Of a stretch of DNA of 49,752 bases, positions 26,140 through 34,716 are shown piece after piece. The position numbers were made by a program, and so were the translations under genes. Source of the stretch: an uncultured Bacteroidales bacterium (GTDB taxonomy: Bacteria; Bacteroidota; Bacteroidia; Bacteroidales; FEN-979); NCBI GenBank assembly GCA_903824935.1, contig CAIJYT010000037.1, positions 1 to 49,752 of the forward strand, given 5' to 3'. Numbering within the stretch: position 1 is the first letter of the stretch; the number at the start of each line of letters is the position of its first letter. Below the pieces are notes generated by a model that was not told where the DNA came from, did no database searches, and worked only from the letters and a program-made list of their open reading frames with translations.

Positions 26140-27258
26140 ATGAGAACACTGCTCTTCATCATACAGAAAGAATTCCTGCAGATCTTCCGCAACAAGGGGA
26201 TGCTTCCCATCATTTTCGTTGTACCCATAGTCCAGCTCCTGATCCTGGTCAATGCAGCGACTTTCGAGATGAAGAACATCAATGTCAGCGTTGTCGATCT
26301 TGACCTCAGCACATCCTCGAGAAAGCTCATCAGCAAATATGAAGGCTCGCCGTTTTACCGGGTTGTACAGACCACTTTTTCCTTCGAAGAGGCGCGCGAT
26401 CTTATGCAGAAAGGCAAGGTGGATGTCATTATCAGGATCCCCAGCGGGTTTGAGAGGCATCTGGTGAAAGAGAACCAGGGCAAGGTGCAGTTTGTGATCG
26501 ACGCCATAAACCAGAGTGTTGCAGGCTTAAGCAGTGCATACTGTAGTTCCATCCTTATCGATTTTAACCGTGAACTGATGCAGGACTGGCTGAGCCCCGG
26601 CCAGATGGCGGGATTAAAAAACATACAGACCGATTACAGTTACTGGTACAACCCGAAACTGAACTATAAAACCTATATGGTCCCGGGTATACTTGTCCTG
26701 CTTGTCACCATCATCGGCCTCTTGCTTTCGGGGATGAACATAGTGCGTGAAAAAGAAATAGGCACCATAGAACAGATCAATGTGACCCCGATCCGCAAGA
26801 TACAGTTCATCGCCGGAAAGCTCACTCCGTTCTGGATCATTGCCCTTTTTGAACTGGCTTTCGGACTGGCTGTGGGCAAGTTGCTCTTTGACATCCCCCT
26901 GCTCGGCAATCTATGGCTGATCTTCCTGTCGGGCGGAGTTTATCTTTTTGTAATTTTGTCTTTGGGTTTGCTGATTTCGACTATCACCAGCACCCAGCAG
27001 CAGGCAATGCTGGTTTCGTTCTTTTTTATGGTGGTTTTCATACTGATGAGCGGGTTATTCACCTCTATCGAGAGCATGCCCGGCTGGGCCCAGCAGATCG
27101 ACAGGCTTAACCCCCTGATGTATTTTATAAAGATCATGAGAATGGTGCTTCTGAAAGGATCCACTTTTGCCGACATAAGCCCGCACTTCTATTCACTGGT
27201 CGTTTATGCCATCGTAATGGTCAGCCTGGCTGTAGGGAGATACCGGAAAGTAGCTTAA
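26140..27258 (+). CDS. ABC-2 type permease (YbhR-like)
   Basis: Second permease, 372 residues, with the same plan as its neighbour: N-terminal helix (MLPIIFVVPIVQLLILVNAA), large periplasmic domain, then helices containing REKEIGTIEQINVTPIRK. The pair probably forms a heterodimer energised by the two half-ATPases. The substrate is unknown. Related E. coli transporters have been linked to drug and cation export, which is a family-level statement only. Confidence 0.93.
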   Translation: MRTLLFIIQKEFLQIFRNKGMLPIIFVVPIVQLLILVNAATFEMKNINVSVVDLDLSTSSRKLISKYEGSPFYRVVQTTFSFEEARDLMQKGKVDVIIRIPSGFERHLVKENQGKVQFVIDAINQSVAGLSSAYCSSILIDFNRELMQDWLSPGQMAGLKNIQTDYSYWYNPKLNYKTYMVPGILVLLVTIIGLLLSGMNIVREKEIGTIEQINVTPIRKIQFIAGKLTPFWIIALFELAFGLAVGKLLFDIPLLGNLWLIFLSGGVYLFVILSLGLLISTITSTQQQAMLVSFFFMVVFILMSGLFTSIESMPGWAQQIDRLNPLMYFIKIMRMVLLKGSTFADISPHFYSLVVYAIVMVSLAVGRYRKVA

Positions 27259-27265
27259 TAATATA

Positions 27266-28678
27266 TTGGTCAAGTTTAGCAAAATTATTTACAGGTTCAG
27301 GATCATCCTGATGGGACTGGTGTTAATTGCCATTGCGTCCTATATTACCTGGAAAATATACTACCGTGTAGAGGAGAAAAAGGATGCAATCAAACGTATC
27401 CGTGAAAGAGGCTACTTACTCGCACTCACCGACCGCAATACCCTGAATTATTTTCTTTACCGCGGGGAACCCGTCGGATTCCAGCTCGAACTCCTGGAGT
27501 CTTTTGCAGGAACCCTGGGAGTCCCTCTGAAGATCATTGCCTCCGAAGACATATCGCAGCTTTACAGGTACCTTTATTACAACGTTGCAGATGTGATCGC
27601 ACTAAACCTCCCGGTTTCTTCCGAAGGCAGAAGAATGGTCCATTATACGAATATTTTCGGGGAAACCCGGCTGATCCTGCTGCAGCGGAAAGTCCATACG
27701 CCGAAATTCATCAAGACCCTTGAAGATTTTGCCGTTGGTGATACTGTTCATGCCAGGAGAAATGAATTCATGTCGCCATATTACCGGTCCTTTCTTAAAC
27801 AAACGGCCAAACTCCCCACCCTTGTCGAGGATCCTGATATTTCGCAGGAAGGAATGATCAGGAAAGTCTCCGAAGGAAGCATAACCTACATGCTCTGCCC
27901 TGAAAACACCGCCAGGGTTTATAAGAATTATTACCAGAACCTGGATGCCACGGTCGTGGTGTTTCCCTTGTATGCATTTGCCTGGGGCGTAAATCATAAC
28001 TCCGACACCCTGCTGATGAAACTTAACGACTGGCTGGCTGAATTTAAAAAATCAGGGGAATATAAAAAGACCTACCTGGAGTACTTTGCCAACCAGAAGA
28101 TTGTGATCAATATGAGGAGTGATTATGTAACCCTCAGGGGTGATAAAATCTCACCTTACGACAAAGAGATCCGCGAGCTTAGCCTCAGGATACACTGGGA
28201 CTGGCGCCTGCTTGCTTCCCTGGTCTATGAAGAATCAAATTTCCGTGTGGGGCAGGTCTCTTCAAAAAGCGCATCAGGACTTATGCAGCTTATGCCCGAA
28301 ACCGCAATTAAAATGGGAATGGACAGCATTGCTTCACCTGTACAACAGCTGGCCGCAGGAGTGCGTTATATTAAACATCTTGATGAACAGCTACCCGATG
28401 AGATAACAAATCCGAAAGACAGGATTAAATTTATCCTCGCAGCGTATAATATCGGGATAGGGCGTGTTCTCCTTGCCCGTGAAAAAGCCCAGAAATACGG
28501 GAAAGACCCGAACCGCTGGGATGGCAATGTTGAATATTATCTCCTCAGGCGCTCAAAAAAGGATCCTTATGCGAAAAATGACACCCTTGGTGATGTAACT
28601 TCAGATTATACCATGGAAGGCTTTGTCGATGATATCATCAGCAGGTACTACCACTATAAGAATAATATACCCCAGTAA
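27266..28678 (+). CDS. MltF-like membrane-bound lytic transglycosylase
   Basis: 470 residues. An N-terminal membrane anchor (IILMGLVLIAIASYITW) is followed by a solute-binding-protein family 3 domain (about residues 40-270) and a C-terminal SLT domain. Its catalytic glutamate is E323 in VYEESNFRVG, followed by SGLMQLMPETA and LAAYNIGIGRV. This is the MltF architecture. The start codon is TTG at 27266, which retains the basic residues before the anchor; an ATG at 27311 would remove them. It follows the permease by 7 nt and may be read with the efflux operon. Confidence 0.88.
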   Translation: MVKFSKIIYRFRIILMGLVLIAIASYITWKIYYRVEEKKDAIKRIRERGYLLALTDRNTLNYFLYRGEPVGFQLELLESFAGTLGVPLKIIASEDISQLYRYLYYNVADVIALNLPVSSEGRRMVHYTNIFGETRLILLQRKVHTPKFIKTLEDFAVGDTVHARRNEFMSPYYRSFLKQTAKLPTLVEDPDISQEGMIRKVSEGSITYMLCPENTARVYKNYYQNLDATVVVFPLYAFAWGVNHNSDTLLMKLNDWLAEFKKSGEYKKTYLEYFANQKIVINMRSDYVTLRGDKISPYDKEIRELSLRIHWDWRLLASLVYEESNFRVGQVSSKSASGLMQLMPETAIKMGMDSIASPVQQLAAGVRYIKHLDEQLPDEITNPKDRIKFILAAYNIGIGRVLLAREKAQKYGKDPNRWDGNVEYYLLRRSKKDPYAKNDTLGDVTSDYTMEGFVDDIISRYYHYKNNIPQ

Positions 28679-28682
28679 AATA

Positions 28683-28714
28683 GTGAAGTAGCGAAGTAGC
28701 GAAGTAGCGAAATG
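28683..28714 (+). repeat. 8-bp tandem repeat, right copy of a 28-bp inverted repeat
   Basis: Octamers GTGAAGTA, GCGAAGTA, GCGAAGTA and GCGAAATG follow the MltF-like gene. Bases 28686-28713 are the perfect reverse complement of 23800-23827. Confidence 0.9.
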
Positions 28715-28745
28715 GTGATGAGTCATGAGCACTTCAAAATTCATC

Positions 28746-28830
28746 ATTCGTTATTCGAGTATTCGAGTATTCGAGTATTCAAAGACTCTTCAACATTCAT
28801 AATTCAATGTTCACTATTCGATATTCAAAT
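28746..28830. repeat. ATTC-type 8-bp and 7-bp tandem words
   Basis: ATTCGAGT occurs three times in tandem at 28753-28776, flanked by ATTCGTT and ATTCAAAG. A second run of 7-mers (ATTCATA, ATTCAAT, GTTCACT, ATTCGAT, ATTCAAAT) spans 28795-28830 and includes the stop codon and last codons of the epimerase gene. Confidence 0.8.
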
Positions 28831-29833
28831 GGTCTTTCAGAAAAAATTCCGAGAAATCTTTTATTGACTCTTCAACCGGTCTGAACTCAAACCCCAGGGC
28901 TTTCCTTATCTTTTCGTTGGAATAAGTATAGACCATGGTGGTCGTCATTGCCATTTCCTTTGTGACCTCGGGTAGCGTCCTCATGAAGAAACTGCGCACA
29001 GCTTCCACCCTCCAGGCAATACCTGTCATGGCGTTCGGAACATTTATAGAGGGCGCCGGTTTGCCAAGGTATTTCGCCATGTATTCAAATACCTGCTGAT
29101 AAGAACAGTTTTCGGAAGAAACAATGAACCTTTCTTTGGAGATATCGCTCTCCATGAGCAGAACCATAGTTTTGGCAACATCCCTTACATCCACGAAACC
29201 ATTGATGCCCCGGGTATAATATTTAAGCCCTTTCCACACCAATGAGAACAGCCCCGAATTGCCTCCACCCCAGAATCCCGGTCCGAGAATGACCGAAGGA
29301 TTTATGATAAAAGCATTCAGGCCTTCTTCAATTCCCCTCCATATCTCGCGCTCTGCACCGTACTTGCTCTGCCCGTAAACTGAATTTTTCTTCGAAGGCT
29401 GCCAGTACGTCGTTTCATCCGAAACCCCGTCATTAACCGCCCTTCCGAGCACCGCAACCGAACTCACATAACAGAATTTCTTGATTTTCCTTGCGATGCA
29501 GAGATTGACAAGGTTTGCAGTCCCTTCAGTATTCACAGTGAGCATGGCCTTGTGGTCCTTTGGATAAAAAGACACGACTGCACCTGCGTGGTACACGATA
29601 TCAATCCCTTCCAGTGCATCATCCATGGAAACGAAATCCATGATATCAGCCTCCACCCATTCGATCCTGCCGAAAAGCTCATCCACATGATCAGAATAAT
29701 ATGAAAATACCTTCTTTACCATTCCGGTATTGCTCGATTTCCTTTTGATAGCCCTCACGGGTTTCCCTGAACTCACAAGGTCATAAAGTAAATGGGACCC
29801 AAGAAGCCCGGTCCCTCCTGTAACTAAAATCAT
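28814..29833 (-). CDS. NAD(P)-dependent epimerase/dehydratase (extended SDR)
   Basis: 339-residue Rossmann-fold enzyme of the 3-beta-HSD/dihydroflavonol-reductase-like group. The nucleotide-binding motif TGGTGLLGSHLL is at the N-terminus, and the catalytic YxxxK is in SVYGQSK. The substrate is not predictable. I chose the ATG at 29833, which starts MILVTGG as in homologues; the frame extends to a TTG at 29884 without conserved sequence. The final residues (LNIE) and the stop codon lie within a heptamer repeat run, so the C-terminus may have been altered by the repeat. Confidence 0.88.
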   Translation of the reverse strand: MILVTGGTGLLGSHLLYDLVSSGKPVRAIKRKSSNTGMVKKVFSYYSDHVDELFGRIEWVEADIMDFVSMDDALEGIDIVYHAGAVVSFYPKDHKAMLTVNTEGTANLVNLCIARKIKKFCYVSSVAVLGRAVNDGVSDETTYWQPSKKNSVYGQSKYGAEREIWRGIEEGLNAFIINPSVILGPGFWGGGNSGLFSLVWKGLKYYTRGINGFVDVRDVAKTMVLLMESDISKERFIVSSENCSYQQVFEYMAKYLGKPAPSINVPNAMTGIAWRVEAVRSFFMRTLPEVTKEMAMTTTMVYTYSNEKIRKALGFEFRPVEESIKDFSEFFLKDHLNIE

Positions 29834-29952
29834 AGAATTTGTTTTTTGACTGCGGACTGCATCCTGCGCAAAACCGGCGCTCAAAGTACGGCAAGATTTT
29901 GATTTCTGCCAAATAATCAGGACATTTGCCCTTCAAACAAACTCACAAAGTA

Positions 29953-30504
29953 ATGATAAAGAAACTCTTCCTGTTCATTCTCCCTTGTGTTTTCATTGCA
30001 GCCTCCTGCAACCAGGGACCCAAAGTCGCAGAAACCCCTAAAGCCGATACCGTTACGATGGCAGTAAAATCTTTCATTGACTCGGCCGGCAAACATGTTG
30101 ATAAGCCTGTTCGCATTGAAGGCACCGTACTGCATACCTGCAAGCATGGAGGGAAACGGATGTTCCTGGCCGATGGCAGTGACAGTATTACAGTGGAAGT
30201 TACGACCGGCGCCAACATTGCTAAATTCGACGAAAGCCTGATCGGGAGCCGGGTGAAATTGCTGGGGGTCCTCAAAGAAGAGCGTGTCGACGCAAAATAT
30301 CTCAATGAATGGGAAGCCCAGGTGAAAAAGGATGCCGCAGATCATACCACGGGGCTTCACACCGCCACCAAAGGCCACGAAGACCAGGGAGCAAAAGAAA
30401 CTCTGGATCAAATCAATTCACTCCGCGACGACCTTAAAAAAAGCGGGAAAGACCATCTTTCTTTCTATTCAATCGAAGCAATCTCCTTTTCTGTTATAAA
30501 ATAA
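29953..30504 (+). CDS. Lipoprotein with OB-fold-like domain
   Basis: 183-residue predicted lipoprotein with signal MIKKLFLFILPCVFIAASC (lipobox IAASC). The mature core (HVDKPVRIEGTVLHTCKHGG, RMFLADGSDSITVEV, IGSRVKLLGVLKEERVD) reads as a small OB-fold barrel. A charged helical stretch follows. I cannot name a family securely. It ends 1 nt before the PepSY-type membrane protein, so the pair is one operon. A role in metal or redox handling at the envelope is possible (conserved TCKHGG with Cys and His) but is inference. The ATG at 29953 gives a proper lipoprotein signal; an in-frame TTG at 29926 does not. Confidence 0.8.
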   Translation: MIKKLFLFILPCVFIAASCNQGPKVAETPKADTVTMAVKSFIDSAGKHVDKPVRIEGTVLHTCKHGGKRMFLADGSDSITVEVTTGANIAKFDESLIGSRVKLLGVLKEERVDAKYLNEWEAQVKKDAADHTTGLHTATKGHEDQGAKETLDQINSLRDDLKKSGKDHLSFYSIEAISFSVIK

Positions 30505-30505
30505 C

Positions 30506-31072
30506 ATGGAACGAAAAACTTTGAGACGGTGGAACAACGCGATCCACCGTGATCTCGGATATTTTTTCTTCGGGATGACCATCATTTATGCTCTATCTGG
30601 CATCATACTGAACCATTTCAAGTCGGGCGATTTTGTCCACCCCGATTACAGTAAGAAATACGAGCAGATGACCGTAGCACTTCCGTCCAACGCCGTCGCC
30701 GACAAAGCTTATGCTCTGAGAGTCCTTGAACAGGTTCATGAGGAAAAACATTTTAAAAGCTTCATCACCGGGAACGGGTATATTGACATCTTTTTCGATA
30801 ACGGCAGCATGTATGTCGACCTCACTACCGGTAAAGCCGAACTTGAAACGAAAACCCCTAGGTATATCCTCAAGGAATTCAACCTGCTGCATTATAACAG
30901 CATTAAAAAATGGTTTACCTGGTTTTCCGATGCTTATGCTGTTGCCATGGTTCTCCTTGCAATCTCCGGGTTGTTCGTACTCAGGGGCAGGAACGGGATC
31001 AAATGGAGAGGTGCCGTGCTTGCATTGATAGGTATCATTATCCCCGCACTAATTATTATTTTTTACACCTGA
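30506..31072 (+). CDS. PepSY-associated transmembrane protein
   Basis: 188-residue membrane protein. An N-terminal helix (FFFGMTIIYALSGIILNHF) carries the HRDLG and LNH motifs of PepSY_TM proteins. A short periplasmic PepSY-like domain (about residues 40-125) leads to two C-terminal helices (AVAMVLLAISGLFVL, GAVLALIGIIIPALIIIFY). It is a minimal form of this family. It is coupled to the upstream lipoprotein gene, and its last 24 nt overlap the convergent transglutaminase-like gene. Confidence 0.85.
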   Translation: MERKTLRRWNNAIHRDLGYFFFGMTIIYALSGIILNHFKSGDFVHPDYSKKYEQMTVALPSNAVADKAYALRVLEQVHEEKHFKSFITGNGYIDIFFDNGSMYVDLTTGKAELETKTPRYILKEFNLLHYNSIKKWFTWFSDAYAVAMVLLAISGLFVLRGRNGIKWRGAVLALIGIIIPALIIIFYT

Positions 31073-32269
31073 TGATTTTTTCACGGGAAACCCTGCTGCG
31101 TTATAATTCCTGAACAACTGGGGACGAGATATGGGGTCGGTGTTGAAATAGATCTTCAGAAAGACTTTCTGCTTATCCAGGTTTTCCTTTGTCTCATCCA
31201 CGGCCTGCTGTAACTGTTTCACACTCTGCTTCATTTCCGTATCATTTTCATCAACCTGCCAGAGGTTGTTTTTGCATGAATCAAGATAACTGTAACAAAG
31301 GTTAAGCATGTCGACGATCACAGGATCAGGCTTCGGCGGATTAAATCCCCTGTTCCAGAAATCAGCATAAATGTTAAAAGCCGAAATGCAGTTGTTGTAA
31401 GCAGAAACAGCATCGTTGAACAACCTAACTTTTTTATTTGTCACTGTTGCAGCATCGTTGTGCTTTTCGTTCGAGATACAATCCCTTAGATATTTTGACC
31501 AGTCGAACAAGGGGTTGTTGATGATCCCGGCAGCTTCCAGCCTGCGCAATGCTGCAGAACACTGCTCTTTGGATTCCAGGCTGTTGTAAACCCTTATACT
31601 GTCGGCATAGGCGAATAAAACACCGCTGTTTTCAGGAACTGTTTTCCCTTTGCTGAAATCCTGGTTCGTTATTGGATAATTAAGGCATTCCCACATAGGA
31701 TCAAAAGGCATGTGGTCACGGATCAGAACCTCGGGCTTCATCATAAAATACTGCTCATTGTAATACCTGGTGTAACGCCCTTTCGTAATATATCCGGCTC
31801 CCCAGGTCGGATCAAAACCGAAAAATGAAGAGTCTATGAAGGCGATGACCCAGGCATGGCTCATTTCGGTGATGTTGCCATTCTGCCTGGTGTAACCCTG
31901 GACAAGGTAGGCGGTGATCCCGCAGGCATCGCAAAGGGCTTTGAATACCGACGCATATCCCTGGCAAATGGCAAAACGGGTCTTCATGGTCTGCTCCACC
32001 AGTTCGCCGAATGGAGTTGCTGCATTGATCCTGCCCTTGTTTGAAACGTCGTACGAAATGTTCATTGCCGTCCAGGTATAGATGGCCCTGGCCCTGAAAG
32101 CCGGTTTTTTAAAGGCCGATGAAAAATACCTGCCGAGTGCGGCAACCGAAGCCTGGCAGGAATCAGGTGCATTCATTGCAATTACATCCGCGGCTTTCAG
32201 TTCATTGCCAACCTGGGCATGAACCGGTAAAAGGATAAATGAAAATAAAACAGCGATCAGTATCTTCAT
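31049..32269 (-). CDS. Secreted transglutaminase-like domain protein
   Basis: 406 residues with signal peptide ending LPVHAQ. The transglutaminase-like catalytic triad is C102 (ICQGYASVF), H138 (MSHAWVIAF) and D153 (FDPTWGAG). Such bacterial proteins are usually cysteine proteases or amidases rather than cross-linking enzymes. The C-terminal half is helical and unassigned. It is convergent with the PepSY-type gene and overlaps it by 24 nt. No exact -7 box is present; TATATTTA lies a short way upstream. Confidence 0.88.
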   Translation of the reverse strand: MKILIAVLFSFILLPVHAQVGNELKAADVIAMNAPDSCQASVAALGRYFSSAFKKPAFRARAIYTWTAMNISYDVSNKGRINAATPFGELVEQTMKTRFAICQGYASVFKALCDACGITAYLVQGYTRQNGNITEMSHAWVIAFIDSSFFGFDPTWGAGYITKGRYTRYYNEQYFMMKPEVLIRDHMPFDPMWECLNYPITNQDFSKGKTVPENSGVLFAYADSIRVYNSLESKEQCSAALRRLEAAGIINNPLFDWSKYLRDCISNEKHNDAATVTNKKVRLFNDAVSAYNNCISAFNIYADFWNRGFNPPKPDPVIVDMLNLCYSYLDSCKNNLWQVDENDTEMKQSVKQLQQAVDETKENLDKQKVFLKIYFNTDPISRPQLFRNYNAAGFPVKKSSGVKNNN

Positions 32270-32334
32270 CCGGCATAATTTCAGATAAATATAAACGATT
32301 GAATCGGGTAAAAAATATTTATTTTCAAAAAAAC

Positions 32335-32366
32335 TTGACTTCGGTCATTGAAATTTAGTATTATTG
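32335..32366 (+). promoter_or_regulatory. Probable promoter of the SPFH gene
   Basis: TTG at 32335-32337, a 21-bp spacer and TATTATTG at 32359-32366 (seven of eight against TAnnTTTG) lie 29 nt before the ATG. Confidence 0.4.
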
Positions 32367-32395
32367 CAAATTCATTTTAATATTATTTTGATATT

Positions 32396-33262
32396 ATGGA
32401 AAAAGAAAAAAAAATCATGTTATCAGGTTACGTAAGCGTACTGATAATCATCGTACTCCTTATTGTGGCCATTTCACTGATGGTCAACTCCAATGAGAAC
32501 CCGGTCCCAATTATCATTGCCGGCATTCTGTTCCTTGTAGTGATTTTTCTGGCCAAGGGGCTTATCGTTATCAACCCGAACGAATCCATGGTCCTGGTAT
32601 TATTCGGGGAATACAAAGGGACAGTGAAAAAGAACGGGTTCTTTTTTGTCAATCCGTTTTATATCAGGAAGAAGATCACCCTCAGGGCGAGGAATCTCAA
32701 CCGGGAGCCCATCAAGGTCAACGATAAGCTTGGCAATCCGATTATGATAGGTATTGTCCTGGTATGGCAGGTTAAAGATACCTTCAAGGCAGCCTTCGAG
32801 GTAGACGATTATTCGCGTTTTGTGGATATCCAGAGTGAATCGGCCACACGTAAGCTTGCAGGGCATTATGCTTATGACAATTTTGATGATGAGCAGCAGG
32901 ATATCAGCCTTCGCGCAGGCGGTGAAGAAGTGCACCAGGCTCTCGAGAGAGAACTGGCGGAACGTCTTGCAATGGCAGGGATCAAAGTCATGGAAGCAAG
33001 GATCTCGTATCTCGCATATTCCTCTGAAATAGCCGGAGCAATGCTCCGCCGTCAGCAGGCTACCGCAGTTGTGGCTGCCAGGACAAAGATCGTTGAAGGG
33101 GCTGTAAGCATGGTTGAACTGGCTCTTAACGCACTGAGTAAGAAGCGTATCATTCAACTGGATGAGGATAAAAAAGCATCTATGGTAAGTAATCTCATGG
33201 TTGTTCTTTGTTCCGACAAGGACACCACCCCGGTTGTCAACACAGGAACTCTTTATCAGTAG
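32396..33262 (+). CDS. SPFH/Band 7 domain membrane protein
   Basis: Stomatin/prohibitin-like scaffold, 288 residues. Two N-terminal hydrophobic segments (VLIIIVLLIVAISLMV and PIIIAGILFLVVIFLA) precede the SPFH domain (about residues 60-255, beginning NPNESMVLVLFGEYKGTV). The sequence EARISYLAYSSEIAGAMLRRQQATAVV is usual for this family and is quoted here in part only: ISYLAYSSEIAGAMLRRQQA. It likely forms oligomeric membrane microdomains; client proteins are unknown. It is followed 6 nt later by a ribbon-helix-helix microgene. Confidence 0.93.
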   Translation: MEKEKKIMLSGYVSVLIIIVLLIVAISLMVNSNENPVPIIIAGILFLVVIFLAKGLIVINPNESMVLVLFGEYKGTVKKNGFFFVNPFYIRKKITLRARNLNREPIKVNDKLGNPIMIGIVLVWQVKDTFKAAFEVDDYSRFVDIQSESATRKLAGHYAYDNFDDEQQDISLRAGGEEVHQALERELAERLAMAGIKVMEARISYLAYSSEIAGAMLRRQQATAVVAARTKIVEGAVSMVELALNALSKKRIIQLDEDKKASMVSNLMVVLCSDKDTTPVVNTGTLYQ

Positions 33263-33268
33263 TAGGTA

Positions 33269-33442
33269 ATGCCTGAGAAGAAAACTTTTGTCTTACGCCT
33301 CAACCCGGAGGTCTATAATTCACTTGAAAAGTGGGCCGCCCAGGAATTCCGTTCGGTGAACGGGCAGATTGAATGGATCATCGAGAAAGCGCTGAAGGAT
33401 GTCAAACGGCATCCTTCAGACAAGGACAAAAACATTAAGTGA
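33269..33442 (+). CDS. Arc-like ribbon-helix-helix microprotein
   Basis: 57-residue protein MPEKKTFVLRLNPEVYNSLE onward. The pattern of one basic beta strand (KTFVLRL) and two helices (PEVYNSLEKWAAQEF and SVNGQIEWIIEKAL) is that of Arc/MetJ-type DNA-binding dimers. The conserved SVNGQIEWII segment resembles the RSVNGQIE motif of Arc-family repressors. It lies 6 nt after the SPFH gene, and its stop overlaps the hydrolase ATG (TGATG), so all three are coupled. It may regulate this cluster or modulate the SPFH protein; neither is shown by the sequence. Confidence 0.85.
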   Translation: MPEKKTFVLRLNPEVYNSLEKWAAQEFRSVNGQIEWIIEKALKDVKRHPSDKDKNIK

Positions 33443-34716
33443 TGAAGAAAATTACGTTTTTATACTTTCTTATGCTCATAGCAGGCAACCTGAACGCGCA
33501 GGAGATAGCCGGCAATTGGGCCGGCTATTTAAGCGTTCAGGGAGTGAGGCTGAAACTGGTATTCCACATCCAGAAAAATGAAGGGAAATTTACTGCAAGT
33601 TTCGATAGTCCCGACCAGCATGCAATGGACCTGAAGTTCGATGAAGTTTCATTAACCGGAAGCGACCTTTCACTGAATGCAAAGACCCTTGGGATACAAT
33701 TCCAGGGAACCCTGGACAAAAACCATGATTCGATCAGGGGTTTCTGGATTCAGGGACAAAGAAAGTTCCTTCTGACCCTGGGAAAGATAAAATTAAAATC
33801 ACGGATTGAACCTGTCAACCCGTATGAATCGGACATAATTCTCAAAACAGCTAAAGGCGATATTCGTGGCACTCTCACGCTACCTGTGAATGCCACCGGA
33901 AGTCCTGTGGTTCTGATTATAGCAGGCTCCGGGCCTACCGACAGGGACGGCAACTCTCCTCCTGCACTGAAAAACAGCAGCAATTGCTACAAATTACTTG
34001 CTGAAGAACTGCTGAAGAATGGGATTGCATCCGTACGTTATGATAAACGGGGCATTGCAGGGAGTGCTGCAGCAGCAACCAGGGAAAGAGACCTTTCCAT
34101 TGAAAACTACATTTCGGATGCTAAAGGATGGATTGAGATGCTGTCGAAGGATAAGCGTTTCACAAAGATTTTTGTCGCCGGGCACAGTGAAGGCTCACTG
34201 ATAGGGATGATCGCCTGTGAGAGAGTCAAAGTGAATGCTTATGTTTCAATTTCAGGATCGGGAAGGCCTGCCGATGAGATCCTGAAAGAACAGTTTGCAA
34301 GCTTACCGCAGTCGGAAAAAGATCAGATTTTTCCGATACTGGATAAACTGAAAAATGGGGATACTGTTTCGAATTTACCGAAATCCCTGCAGTCATTCTT
34401 CAGGCCAGGCATACAGCCGTACCTTATCTCATGGTTCAGGTATAATCCACAGTCGGAAATTAAAAAACTCGCAATTCCTGTACTTATCTTACAGGGAGAC
34501 ATGGATATTCAGGTTTCTGTCGATGATGCAATGCTCCTGGCAAAGGGAAATGAACAGGCCAGGGTTGCAGTCATACACCGGATGAATCATGTATTAAAAG
34601 ATACGGATACCATGGATAAAGAAGAACAGGTGAACAAAATATATATGAATCCCGATCTCCCGGTCGATAAAATGTTTATTGATGAAATGGTTGAATTTAT
34701 CCACACTGCAAAATAA
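33442..34716 (+). CDS. Secreted alpha/beta hydrolase (S33/peptidase-like)
   Basis: 424 residues with signal peptide ending NLNAQ. An N-terminal beta-rich domain (IAGNWAGYLSVQGVRLKLVF, about residues 20-125) precedes an alpha/beta hydrolase fold. The nucleophile elbow is GHSEG with S249. The acid is D353 or D355 (LQGDMDIQ) and the histidine is H383 (RMNHVLK). It probably acts on peptides or esters in the periplasm. The ATG at 33442 overlaps the microgene's stop by one base. The 3' end overlaps the next frame. Confidence 0.88.
   Translation: MKKITFLYFLMLIAGNLNAQEIAGNWAGYLSVQGVRLKLVFHIQKNEGKFTASFDSPDQHAMDLKFDEVSLTGSDLSLNAKTLGIQFQGTLDKNHDSIRGFWIQGQRKFLLTLGKIKLKSRIEPVNPYESDIILKTAKGDIRGTLTLPVNATGSPVVLIIAGSGPTDRDGNSPPALKNSSNCYKLLAEELLKNGIASVRYDKRGIAGSAAAATRERDLSIENYISDAKGWIEMLSKDKRFTKIFVAGHSEGSLIGMIACERVKVNAYVSISGSGRPADEILKEQFASLPQSEKDQIFPILDKLKNGDTVSNLPKSLQSFFRPGIQPYLISWFRYNPQSEIKKLAIPVLILQGDMDIQVSVDDAMLLAKGNEQARVAVIHRMNHVLKDTDTMDKEEQVNKIYMNPDLPVDKMFIDEMVEFIHTAK

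Noticed and set aside
23828-28685. Composite transposon bounded by the 28-bp inverted repeats
   Set aside because: No transposase or integrase lies inside or nearby, and the repeats are simple octamer arrays rather than IS ends.
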